Assembly (NCBI GenBank): GCA_043809745.1
Contig: JBDROU010000073.1
Span: 1-64,000 of the forward strand
Reading direction: 5' to 3'
DNA from: JBDROU01 sp043809745 [NCBI: bacterium]
GTDB lineage: Bacteria > Elusimicrobiota > JBDRMW01
DNA: 64,000 bases
Positions 53,648 through 62,483 of the stretch are shown one piece after another. Under the pieces are notes generated by a model. It searched no databases, had not been told where the DNA came from, and saw only the letters and a list, made by a program, of their open reading frames with translations. The position numbers were made by a program, and so were the translations under genes. How positions within the stretch are numbered: position 1 is the stretch's first letter; the number at the start of each line of letters is the position of its first letter.

Positions 53648-55132
53648 GTGTTTATGTTTAATTCAATTAAGTTCAAAATTTCGGTTCTTTATACTTTTTT
53701 ATTGGGCATAATTTTATTGATTTTTAGCGGCATATTATATTTTTCTCTTTATTATACACTTTACGAAGAGATTGATGCTGCGCTGAAAATAAAAGTTTAC
53801 GAAATTAATAAAATATTTGATTCTTATATCAATATAATAGGTAATGATCAGGAAGCAAAAGATTTTATTTTCAAGCGGACTATTCGGTTTGAAGGCAAAC
53901 ATCCCGAACAACAAAAGCTGCGGGCAGTCGAAAAAGAATGGCTCAGAATAGCTGATAAATATGATCTTAGACAGGATTATATTCTAATCTATAATGATCA
54001 GGGAGAACTGGTTGTTAATTCAACTAATATAGGGGACAGCATTTTCAAAATAGCAAACAGTAATTTAGAATTACTGTCGCACGATGATCAAATATTCAGT
54101 AATATTAATGTTAAAAAAAGAAAATACCGCGCTATTGATACCGTATTATATACTGCTGATGGGGAAAGATATATTATTAGAATAGCGACCTCGCTAAAAC
54201 CGACCATGAGCATACTAGGGAATAGAGTATTTTTTATTATATTAACTATACCGATTATACTGCTGTTATCAAGTTTTTTTGGTTTAGTTATTGCTAAGAG
54301 AATACTTACCCCTGTAATGGAAATAACTAATGCCGCGCGCAGGATTACCCATGAAGATTTTTCAGCGAGAGTCAAAGATAAAAATATCGATGTTGAGATG
54401 AAATATCTCGTTGATTCATTTAATGAAATGATTTCTCGGCTTGAGCAGTCTTTTGAATATGTTGCGGAATTTAGTTCCCATGTCGCTCATGAACTCAAAA
54501 CCCCGCTAGCAATAATGAGGGGTGAATCTGAGATGGTATTGCAGAAAGACAGGGATGTTGAGGAATACAAAAGAGTAATAAACGTATCTTTGGAAGAAAT
54601 TAAGAGAATGCTTAAAACTATTGATGATCTGTTGTTGCTTACCAGATTGGAGTGCAGTCCAGAATATTTTAGTTTCGAACGGTTCAATTTAGCATCCTTT
54701 GTGAGTGAACTGTCTGAACAAATCAAATTAGTTGCGGCAGATAAAAACATAACGGTTTCATATGTCTCAGAAAGTGATTCGATATATATTAATGGAGATA
54801 GGCATCATATAAGGCGGATGTTGTTGAATTTGCTGCATAATGCAGTAAAGTTCACTTTATCAGGAGGGTCTATTGTTGTTGTCTTATCGCAAGATAATGC
54901 GGGTGCTGTTATTTCAATTAAGGATTCAGGAATTGGGATTGCGAAAAAAGATCTTAACAAAATCTTTAATAAATTTTTTCATATTAATCGGACCGGCAAT
55001 GAACTTGAGCCGGGTAATGGATTGGGTTTAAGTATCGCTGATACTATCGTAAAAATTCATAGAGGACGAATCGATGTTCAAAGTGAAATTCAAAAAGGCT
55101 CGACCTTCACCGTTTATCTTCCAAAAGCATAA
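53648..55132 (+). CDS. Sensor histidine kinase (CusS-like architecture)
   Basis: A 494-residue kinase with membrane helices at about 10-32 and 193-217 enclosing a periplasmic sensor of about 160 residues. HAMP (about 218-270) leads to the H-box AHELKTPLA with phospho-His281, the N-box LLHNAVKFT, KDSGIGI and GNGLGLSIADTI. The start is a GTG 2 nt after the regulator stop (AAAGG upstream); an ATG two codons further in is the alternative. It forms an operon with the OmpR-type partner. Confidence 0.93.
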   Translation: MFMFNSIKFKISVLYTFLLGIILLIFSGILYFSLYYTLYEEIDAALKIKVYEINKIFDSYINIIGNDQEAKDFIFKRTIRFEGKHPEQQKLRAVEKEWLRIADKYDLRQDYILIYNDQGELVVNSTNIGDSIFKIANSNLELLSHDDQIFSNINVKKRKYRAIDTVLYTADGERYIIRIATSLKPTMSILGNRVFFIILTIPIILLLSSFFGLVIAKRILTPVMEITNAARRITHEDFSARVKDKNIDVEMKYLVDSFNEMISRLEQSFEYVAEFSSHVAHELKTPLAIMRGESEMVLQKDRDVEEYKRVINVSLEEIKRMLKTIDDLLLLTRLECSPEYFSFERFNLASFVSELSEQIKLVAADKNITVSYVSESDSIYINGDRHHIRRMLLNLLHNAVKFTLSGGSIVVVLSQDNAGAVISIKDSGIGIAKKDLNKIFNKFFHINRTGNELEPGNGLGLSIADTIVKIHRGRIDVQSEIQKGSTFTVYLPKA

Positions 55133-55254
55133 TTTTGCAATCGCAGATCATTAAAATATTTTAATGTAAAAATAATCTTCCGCTCATGATTAACCTGCTA
55201 CACTAATAAAGAAAATAGATTGTGTTAAGAAAAAACATTTTTCGTTGAAATAGA

Positions 55255-55268
55255 TGAGAGATCTCATA
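55255..55268. promoter_or_regulatory. TGAGAGATCTC motif upstream of the acidic lipoprotein
   Basis: TGAGAGATCTCATA lies in the gap before the gene at 55378. The first eleven bases recur exactly at 56345-56355, before the second acidic exported protein. AGATCTC also occurs before the MscS-like gene (50361) and before the orphan receiver (55915). Confidence 0.3.
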
Positions 55269-55377
55269 GGTGAGTTGCGGTATAAATTTTATCAAACGAA
55301 TAATCGTAAAAAACTCCTCTCTGTATTTGATAATGAAAAAACAATTTGAAACAGAGAAGGATTAAGGAGGATGAATC

Positions 55378-55713
55378 GTGAGTAAGTTACTTGCAACACT
55401 GCTGATGGCGGTAGTTTTGGGAATGTTTTCTTCATGTAATCCGGCCGAAGAAAATGAAGTGAACATTAAGGGCGATGAATCGATTGAACAGGAATCATAC
55501 CCTCAGTGGGAATCGGAAATAGATTCCTCAGAAGCTGATGAGAAGGACAATGAATCGATTGATTATGAATCTTACCCCGAGTCGGAATCGGAAATAGATT
55601 CCTCAGAAGAATACGATGAAGAGGGGGTTGCTTCCGAAGAGGAGTCCGAAGAAGACGAAGAAGACTTGTCTGCAGATGAAAAGATTGTGCCCCAGAAGGT
55701 TATTGAGAAATAA
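55378..55713 (+). CDS. Small, very acidic lipoprotein with a duplicated segment
   Basis: A 111-residue protein starting with GTG and preceded by AGGAGG. The lipobox is MFSSC, so Cys20 is lipidated. The rest is almost only Glu, Asp and Ser: two 25-residue units (from residues 33 and 58) share ESYP..ESEIDSSE. No catalytic motif is seen. The charge suggests cation or cell-wall binding, or an unstructured spacer. It follows the kinase gene by 245 nt. Function unknown. Confidence 0.65.
   Translation: MSKLLATLLMAVVLGMFSSCNPAEENEVNIKGDESIEQESYPQWESEIDSSEADEKDNESIDYESYPESESEIDSSEEYDEEGVASEEESEEDEEDLSADEKIVPQKVIEK
55474..55608 (+). repeat. 75-bp in-frame tandem duplication in the acidic lipoprotein
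   Basis: Units start at 55474 and 55549. Their 3' parts share a 22-nt identical run (ending ATTCCTCAGAA), while the 5' parts differ slightly, so the copy is recent but not fresh. Confidence 0.75.
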
Positions 55714-55938
55714 CCGACTCTATATTAAGAGATTTGCGTTGTGGTGAATTCAAACGAGTATATAATGCTTAATACTTCTATGGAAAACCTTTCATATTTT
55801 ACAAATCATTGGATAAGCAGAACTTAAAATATGATCAGTAATGCAGAAGTTGTTTCAAATACTGGAGTGTGTTTACATGAGGATTAATTGGAGGTATCAG
55901 TTTGACATTTATAAAGATCTCATTCAAAAGGGGGCAAT

Positions 55939-56325
55939 GTGAAGACGATACTTATTATTGATGATGAAAAAAGAATCCGGGCTGTGTATAAAGCGATTTT
56001 GCTTAAAGAAGGATATCAAGTGCTTGAAGCATCCAATGCGGTGGAAGGGCGGGACAAGATTAAGCTTGGAGATGTTAATCTTGTGCTGCTTGATATAAAA
56101 ATGGCAGAAATAGGAGGAAATGTTTTATATGAAGTCATCCGTTCTTTCCATAAAGAGGTAATGGTAATAGTTTCAAGCGTTCTCCCAATCATTGAACAAA
56201 TGAAAATGGTGCCGAGCGCGTTCGACTATCATGATAAAGCAGACGGTAATGATATACTCCTGCGCAAAGTGGAAAAAGCATTCTGCCAAGAAGATCCAAA
56301 ATCATATAAATATGGGGGTACATGA
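55939..56325 (+). CDS. Orphan receiver-domain protein (CheY-like)
   Basis: A 128-residue receiver: acidic pair at 8-9, phospho-acceptor Asp52 in LLDIKM, Ser pair in VIVSSV and Lys near 101 in YHDKADG. There is no output domain. The start is a GTG with AAAGGGGG upstream. It stands between two acidic exported protein genes without a kinase of its own; the kinase at 53648 is the nearest candidate donor. Confidence 0.85.
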   Translation: MKTILIIDDEKRIRAVYKAILLKEGYQVLEASNAVEGRDKIKLGDVNLVLLDIKMAEIGGNVLYEVIRSFHKEVMVIVSSVLPIIEQMKMVPSAFDYHDKADGNDILLRKVEKAFCQEDPKSYKYGGT

Positions 56326-56344
56326 GAAGTCAATGGTCATAATT

Positions 56345-56355
56345 TGAGAGATCTC
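56345..56355. promoter_or_regulatory. Second TGAGAGATCTC motif, upstream of the acidic exported protein
   Basis: Identical over eleven bases to 55255-55265. It lies 20 nt after the orphan receiver stop and about 160 bp before the gene at 56515. Confidence 0.3.
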
Positions 56356-56514
56356 TATGATCGTAGATTATGATGATCAAAAATGCAGGGAGTAAATATT
56401 ACTGGCATGTTCTTTTAATGTTTTTTGAAATCAGGAGGCGGTGAGTAATTTTAGATTAAGCAAGAGCTAAATATATACAGCAATAATTTTCGTACCTAAA
56501 AGGAGGTTTGTATT

Positions 56515-56985
56515 ATGATTATGAAAAATATTACAGTTGTGTTATTTTGTGCGTTCAGTTTGTGTATTTCGTGTCTATTATGGGCTGAGCGGGAAAGAGA
56601 CCAATCGCTGGTGTCTGCTTTGGAACTGAAAGGAGTTGTTGATGAAATAGCATCTAACGGGAGCTATATAATACTTTTAGAAGACATTGGCAAAGGCAAG
56701 ACGAAAGAAATAAAAATAAACACTACAAAAGAATGGATTGATGATAATAATTTGGAAGAATCAGATTCAGTTATGATATTAGTCGAAAAAGCGAATAATA
56801 AATTGATGGCTGTTGAGGTTGAGTTTATTGATTTCGACGATAATAATCAAGAAATTGGCGCAAGTGAAGATGACGAACAAGAGGTAGAAGATGAAACTGA
56901 TCAAGATTCTGAGATGGAATATGAAATTGAGCCCAAATATGAAGACGAACGAAAAATAGATTCAGAATTTAACAAGACTTATTGA
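56515..56985 (+). CDS. Exported acidic protein of unknown function
   Basis: A 156-residue protein with a signal peptide (cleavage near LWA-ER). Residues about 37-105 form a small beta-rich domain (LELKGVVDEIASNGSYIILL, KEIKINTTKEW, DSVMILVEKANNKLMAVEVEF), recalling OB-like small exported domains. The last 50 residues are an acidic tail of Asp and Glu. GGAGG precedes the ATG; a second ATG lies two codons in. Together with the acidic lipoprotein at 55378 it flanks the orphan receiver. Function unknown. Confidence 0.65.
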   Translation: MIMKNITVVLFCAFSLCISCLLWAERERDQSLVSALELKGVVDEIASNGSYIILLEDIGKGKTKEIKINTTKEWIDDNNLEESDSVMILVEKANNKLMAVEVEFIDFDDNNQEIGASEDDEQEVEDETDQDSEMEYEIEPKYEDERKIDSEFNKTY

Positions 56986-57051
56986 AAATATGATTCAGAT
57001 CAAACTTCAGCCATAAGGTTTTCTCCATGTAGGACTGCAATAACTCTGTAC

Positions 57052-57081
57052 TTGAATAGCAAATACAATATAGAATATAAT
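57052..57081 (+). promoter_or_regulatory. Candidate promoter of the alpha-glucan operon
   Basis: TTGAAT (57052-57057) and TATAAT (57076-57081) with an 18-bp spacer, 70 bp before the glgE start. Confidence 0.55.
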
Positions 57082-57151
57082 ATGCATATTGTGCTTTCCG
57101 CAATAGCTGGCAAATCGGTTTCCGTTTTTAAGCAATAGGAAGGAGTAGCTA

Positions 57152-59146
57152 ATGATTAATAAAGATATTCAGGGAAGAAGAAAAGTAATTATTGAACAGG
57201 TGCTTCCTCAGGTTGAGGAAGGCAGGTATGCTGTTAAGCGAGTGATTGGCGAGAAAATTTTGGTGACTGCGAATATATTCACAGACGGGCATGATGCGAT
57301 CAGCGGACGAGTGCTTTTTAAGAAGGTCGAGGATACCAACTGGCAAGAAGCTATTATGGAATTTTTAGAAAATGATTGCTGGAAAGGTGAATTTCGGGTT
57401 GAATCAGTAGGCAGGTATGTGTTTACGGTTGAAGCATGGGTTGATAAATTTTCTAGCTGGATGAGTGTCTTAAAAAAGAAACATCAAGCCAGTCAAGATT
57501 TGTCATTGGAGTTTCTGATTGGAAGTGGTTTAATTGATGATGCGGCCAAGAAAGCGGATGGAAACGATAAGAAAAAACTTATGGAGTGGAGTGCTTTGTT
57601 TAAGAGTAAATCTGAAAACAAGAAAAAATTAACTCTGGTTATCAGCAAAGAGTTTTCTTCTCTTGTGCAGAAATACCCTGATCGGAATTTCGCTACTAGG
57701 TATGAAAAAGAATTAGGCGTGGTGGTGGATAGGGATAAAGCCCGATTCAGTTCTTGGTATGAGATGTTTCCTCGTTCTGTGTTTAAGAAGAAAGGTAAAA
57801 AAGGCAACTTTAAGGATTTTGAGGAACTTATTCCGAAAATAGCAGAGATGGGGTTTGATGTTTTATATCTGCCTCCTGTTCATCCTATCGGTGAAACCAA
57901 GCGAAAAGGTAAAAACAATGCTGTCGTTGCGTTACCGGATGATGTAGGAAGCCCGTGGGCAATCGGATCACGTTTCGGTGGTCATAAGGCTATCCATCCC
58001 GAACTTGGTGATCTTAAAGATTTTCAAAAACTTGTGAGAACGGCAAAAGAACACAATATTGAAATTGCGCTCGATCTTGCATATCAGTGCTCCCCGGATC
58101 ATCCTTATGTTAGCGAACATCCTGAATGGTTTTTGTGGGATCCGGATGGCACAGTCAAATGTGCGGAAAATCCGCCTAAGAAGTATGAGGATATTATTCC
58201 GTTTAATTTTAAAACCGATGATTGGAAATCATTATGGGAAGAACTTAAATCGATTGTAGAATATTGGATTGATAAAGGTATTAATATATTTCGTGTTGAT
58301 AATCCGCACACAAAACCGTTTGTTTTTTGGGAATGGCTGATAAATGAGGTCAAGAGCAAATATCCGGATGTATTGTTCCTCGCCGAAGCCTTTACGCGGC
58401 CGAAGGTGATGTACCGTTTAGGCAAGCTGGGATTCACACAGTCTTATACTTATTTTACGTGGAGGTCCACAAAGAAGGAACTCATAGATTATCTTAAAGA
58501 ATTAACCGCTACGGAAGTAAAGGAATTTTTCAGGCCGAATTTTTGGCCAAATACACCGGATATTCTTCCCGAACACCTACAATACGGCGGAAGACCAGCG
58601 TTTTTAATACGCGCGGTGCTTGCGGGAACACTCTCTTCAAATTACGGGTTGTACTCGCCCGCATTCGATCTTTGCATAAGTGAAGCACTGGAAGGCAGAG
58701 AAGAATATTTTAACTCGGAGAAATATGAAATAAAGAATTGGGATCTGGAAGTTCCGCATAGTATTTCAGATTTTCTTGCTCAGCTAAATGCTATTCGGCG
58801 CGACAATGCGGCGCTTCAAGAAACTAACAATATCAAATTTTATGAAACTGATAATGAGTATCTTCTTTTTTACGGCAAAACAACCGAAGATCTTTCCAAT
58901 TTAATCATGGTGGTAGTTAATCTCGATCCTTATCACAAACAAGTCGGTTGGGTAAAAATGCCGATCAAGCAGTTAGGCATAGATGAAGACAAACCATATT
59001 TGGCGCATGATCTAATCGGAGGCGGGAAATATGTATGGCACGGCGAATGGAATTATGTGGAACTTGATCCTCAATCTTTGCCATTTCATATTTTAAAAAT
59101 AAAAATAAAGCTTAAACGCGAGTCTGATTTTGATTATTTTATGTAA
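57152..59146 (+). CDS. glgE: Alpha-1,4-glucan:maltose-1-phosphate maltosyltransferase (GlgE)
   Basis: A GH13_3 enzyme of 664 residues that transfers maltosyl units from maltose-1-phosphate to growing alpha-1,4-glucan. The N-terminal domain starts RRKVIIEQVLPQVEEGRYAVKR, typical of GlgE. The barrel shows LYLPPVHPIG, the nucleophile Asp at about 380 in FRVDNPHTKPF and the acid Glu at about 411 in LAEAFTRP, then GFTQSYTYFTWR and YGLYSPAFDLCISEA. AGGAAGGAG precedes the ATG. The TreS-maltokinase gene, whose product makes its substrate, starts 29 nt downstream. Confidence 0.96.
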   Translation: MINKDIQGRRKVIIEQVLPQVEEGRYAVKRVIGEKILVTANIFTDGHDAISGRVLFKKVEDTNWQEAIMEFLENDCWKGEFRVESVGRYVFTVEAWVDKFSSWMSVLKKKHQASQDLSLEFLIGSGLIDDAAKKADGNDKKKLMEWSALFKSKSENKKKLTLVISKEFSSLVQKYPDRNFATRYEKELGVVVDRDKARFSSWYEMFPRSVFKKKGKKGNFKDFEELIPKIAEMGFDVLYLPPVHPIGETKRKGKNNAVVALPDDVGSPWAIGSRFGGHKAIHPELGDLKDFQKLVRTAKEHNIEIALDLAYQCSPDHPYVSEHPEWFLWDPDGTVKCAENPPKKYEDIIPFNFKTDDWKSLWEELKSIVEYWIDKGINIFRVDNPHTKPFVFWEWLINEVKSKYPDVLFLAEAFTRPKVMYRLGKLGFTQSYTYFTWRSTKKELIDYLKELTATEVKEFFRPNFWPNTPDILPEHLQYGGRPAFLIRAVLAGTLSSNYGLYSPAFDLCISEALEGREEYFNSEKYEIKNWDLEVPHSISDFLAQLNAIRRDNAALQETNNIKFYETDNEYLLFYGKTTEDLSNLIMVVVNLDPYHKQVGWVKMPIKQLGIDEDKPYLAHDLIGGGKYVWHGEWNYVELDPQSLPFHILKIKIKLKRESDFDYFM

Positions 59147-59175
59147 TATAGAAAAAGCAGCAGAAAGGTAAAAAC

Positions 59176-62100
59176 ATGAAGGAAGAATCACTATGGTATA
59201 AAGATGCTATTATATACCAGACACATGTGAAATGTTTTTATGATTCGAATAATGATGGGATAGGGGATTTTAAGGGTCTTACTGAAAAACTTGATTACCT
59301 GGAAAATCTCGGTGTCAATGCTATATGGCTGCTGCCTTTTTACCCATCGCCGTTAAAAGATGATGGATATGATATTTCTGATTTTTACAACCTCAACAAA
59401 GAATACGGCACATTGCATGATTTCCGTGTTTTCCTAAACGAAGCGCATAAGCGCGGAATCCGCATTATTACAGAGCTTGTGGTGAATCACACCTCTGATC
59501 AGCATATGTGGTTTAAGCGCGCCCGCGAATCACCCCCTGGTTCGCTTTTCCGCAATTATTATGTATGGAGTGACTCGGTTGAGAAATATAAAGAGGCAAG
59601 GATTATATTCCAGGACTTTGAAAAATCTAACTGGGCTTGGGACCCAGAGTTAAAGCAATATTATTGGCATCGGTTTTTTTTCCACCAACCAGATCTTAAT
59701 TATAACAATCCTGCGGTGCAGAAAGCGATATTTCGGGTGATTGAGCATTGGATGAATATGGGTGTGGATGGGATGCGGCTCGATGCGGTTCCCTATCTGT
59801 TTGAACGGGAGGGTACCAATTGTGAGAACCTTCCGGAAACCTATGCTTTTTTAAGGAAACTGCGTTCGTTTGTTGATTCAAAATATCAAAACAAAATGCT
59901 TTTAGGAGAAGCGAATCAATGGCCGGAGGATGCCGCACAATATTTTGGATCCGGTGATATGTGTCATATGGCGTTTCATTTTCCGCTCATGCCGCGTATG
60001 TATATGGCATTATGGATGGAAAACAGATTCCCTATAATTGATATACTTGAACAGACCCCGCAAATACCAGATACGGCCCAATGGGCGATTTTTTTGAGAA
60101 ATCATGATGAGCTCACTCTTGAGATGGTTACAGATGAAGAACGTGATTACATGTACAGGGTTTATGCGAAAGACCCTGCGGCTCGCATTAATTTGGGGAT
60201 TCGAAGAAGGCTTGCGCCGCTGCTTGGCAACAGTAGGCGAAAGATCGAACTGATGAATATGCTCCTTTTTTCGTTTCCGGGTACCCCGATTATATACTAC
60301 GGGGATGAGATCGGCATGGGGGATAATTATTATCTTGGGGACCGCAACGGTGTGCGTACCCCCATGCAATGGAGTGCGGACAAATCGGCTGGATTTTCTC
60401 GGGCAAATCCCCAGCGGTTGTATTCACCAATCATTATCGATCCGGAGTACCATTATGAAGCAGTCAACGTAGAAAACCAGGAAAAAAATCCTTCTTCGCT
60501 GCTCTGGTGGATGAGAAGAATGATCGCGATGCGCAAACGCTATAAAGCATTCTCCCGCGGAAGCATGGAATTTTTGCTTCCGCAAAATCCGAATATTCTT
60601 GCTTTTATTCGATCATATAATAATGAACATATACTGGTGATTGTTAATCTTTCGCGCTTCTCGCAGGTAACCGAATGCGAGCTCTCAAAATTTGTGGGGT
60701 ATATGCCTCAGGATGTGTTCAGTAAAAACTTCTTCCCTGTTATAAAAGAAAGTCCGTATTTGTTAATGATGGGCCCCCATGATTACTACTGGTTTCATTT
60801 AAGGAAAGTTGAGGAACCTGTTAGAATTGGTGAAGAGGAAACTCTGCCTGAGCTTGCTTTTTCTGTAAGTTGGGAATCAATATTTTTGGGAAAGAGCAGA
60901 GATAAATTAGAAGGAGAGATTCTGCCGAAATATCTTGACAAATGCAGGTGGTTTAGCGGGAAAGCGCTCGGTATACAGCGGATACAAATTTCAGACCACA
61001 TACCGATTAGCAAGGATGCAGATACATCATACCTGTTGATCCTTGAAGTGCTTTTTAGGGGTGGATTGCCGGTACAATACGTGCTTCCGATTTCGTTTGC
61101 GCATAAGGAAATGGCTGATCTCATTGTTAAAGAATATCCGCAGTCAGCCATAGCCCTCATGAAGGGTGGTGAATCGGAAGGCCTTCTCTACGATGCTATG
61201 TATGATGAAGAGTTCCGAAAAGCTCTTCTGAACTTTATGGCGCAGCGGAAAAGAATTCATACCAAGCAAAAAGGAGTCCTTGTTGGATATGCAGGAGCAC
61301 ATTTCAAGGAGAATGTGAAAGAGATTCCATTGGGAAAATCATTGGTTTTAAAGGGTGAGCAGAGCAATACATCTGTACTTTACGGGAATGAACTCTTTTT
61401 TAAGTTATATCGCAAGCTTGATGAAGGGGAAAATCCTGATCTTGAGCTTTCAAAGTTTATAACTGAAAGGACCTCATTTACACAAGTGCCTCCATTTGCC
61501 GGGGCAATCGAATTCAGAAAGCCGGGTGTCGAACCGATAGCAATTGGTATGCTGCAGGGTTTGGTTACAAATCAAGGTGATTTGTGGAAGAATACGCTTG
61601 ATTTTATCGGCAGGTATTATGAAGCTATTCTTTCTCAAACGCCGTCAATCGCTGGTTTAGGGGATTTGCCGCAACCGCTTACGCCGCTTTCGTTGGATAA
61701 TATCCCTGAAAATGTGGTAGAGCTTATAGGGAGGGTATATCTTGAACTTGCGGCGCGTTTAGGTACGAGAACCGCCGAATTGCACAAAGCTTTTGCTTCT
61801 GATATGAAAGATCCAGATTTTATGCCAGAATCATTTACACGTCTTTATCAGCGTTCGCTTTTTCAATCCATGCAGAGCCTTGCTAAAAAAGGTTTGGAGT
61901 TACTGAAAAACAATTTAGCTAAATTATCAGAAGAAATGAAAGAAAGCGCTCGAGAAGTGCTCCTTGTAGAAAAGAAAATTATTAGCGAATTCAAACAGCT
62001 GCTATCAAAAGATATTTCTGTGAAAAGGATAAGAATACACGGTGATCTTCATCTCGGGCAGGTGCTTTTTACAGGTAATGATGTAATCTTCATTGATTTC

Positions 62101-62481
62101 GAAGGAGAACCTGCCAGGTCTATCAGTCAAAGGCGTTCCAAACACTCAGCTATAAAGGACGTAGCAGGTATCATGCGTTCATTCCATTATGCGAGTTACA
62201 GTGAGTTATTCAGGAAACTTGCTGTAGAACAAAAAGATCGCGCCCTTCTTTTGCCGTGGGCGGAGGTTTGGTATATGTTTGTAAGCGGGGTGTATCTCCA
62301 CGCGTACAGGGAATCAGTGAAAGGTGCTTCATTTGTGCCTGCCGACGATAAAGAGTTCATGATACTTTTAAGGGCTTTTATGCTGGAAAAAGCGGTGTAT
62401 GAACTCATGTATGAATTGAATAACCGTCCTAGATGGGTTGATATACCGCTCTATGCTATAAAACAATTGGTTAAGGAGTAA
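59176..62481 (+). CDS. treS: Trehalose synthase-maltokinase fusion (TreS-Mak)
   Basis: A 1101-residue fusion. Residues about 1-555 are a GH13 trehalose synthase with [31 protein letters not shown], the nucleophile Asp at about 202 in [19 protein letters not shown] and [13 protein letters not shown]; it interconverts trehalose and maltose. About 585-1100 is a maltokinase of aminoglycoside-phosphotransferase fold with [10 protein letters not shown] (about 954-963) and FIDFEGEP; it makes maltose-1-phosphate with ATP. The fusion channels trehalose to GlgE. Such fusions are known in several phyla. The branching-enzyme gene begins 2 nt after its stop. Confidence 0.95.
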   Translation: MKEESLWYKDAIIYQTHVKCFYDSNNDGIGDFKGLTEKLDYLENLGVNAIWLLPFYPSPLKDDGYDISDFYNLNKEYGTLHDFRVFLNEAHKRGIRIITELVVNHTSDQHMWFKRARESPPGSLFRNYYVWSDSVEKYKEARIIFQDFEKSNWAWDPELKQYYWHRFFFHQPDLNYNNPAVQKAIFRVIEHWMNMGVDGMRLDAVPYLFEREGTNCENLPETYAFLRKLRSFVDSKYQNKMLLGEANQWPEDAAQYFGSGDMCHMAFHFPLMPRMYMALWMENRFPIIDILEQTPQIPDTAQWAIFLRNHDELTLEMVTDEERDYMYRVYAKDPAARINLGIRRRLAPLLGNSRRKIELMNMLLFSFPGTPIIYYGDEIGMGDNYYLGDRNGVRTPMQWSADKSAGFSRANPQRLYSPIIIDPEYHYEAVNVENQEKNPSSLLWWMRRMIAMRKRYKAFSRGSMEFLLPQNPNILAFIRSYNNEHILVIVNLSRFSQVTECELSKFVGYMPQDVFSKNFFPVIKESPYLLMMGPHDYYWFHLRKVEEPVRIGEEETLPELAFSVSWESIFLGKSRDKLEGEILPKYLDKCRWFSGKALGIQRIQISDHIPISKDADTSYLLILEVLFRGGLPVQYVLPISFAHKEMADLIVKEYPQSAIALMKGGESEGLLYDAMYDEEFRKALLNFMAQRKRIHTKQKGVLVGYAGAHFKENVKEIPLGKSLVLKGEQSNTSVLYGNELFFKLYRKLDEGENPDLELSKFITERTSFTQVPPFAGAIEFRKPGVEPIAIGMLQGLVTNQGDLWKNTLDFIGRYYEAILSQTPSIAGLGDLPQPLTPLSLDNIPENVVELIGRVYLELAARLGTRTAELHKAFASDMKDPDFMPESFTRLYQRSLFQSMQSLAKKGLELLKNNLAKLSEEMKESAREVLLVEKKIISEFKQLLSKDISVKRIRIHGDLHLGQVLFTGNDVIFIDFEGEPARSISQRRSKHSAIKDVAGIMRSFHYASYSELFRKLAVEQKDRALLLPWAEVWYMFVSGVYLHAYRESVKGASFVPADDKEFMILLRAFMLEKAVYELMYELNNRPRWVDIPLYAIKQLVKE

Positions 62482-62483
62482 GC

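Noticed and set aside
55318-55357. Inverted repeat TCTCTGT/ACAGAGA before the acidic lipoprotein
   Set aside because: The arms are 7 bp with a 26-nt AT-rich loop; it could be a leader stem, but this is not enough to call a riboswitch or terminator.
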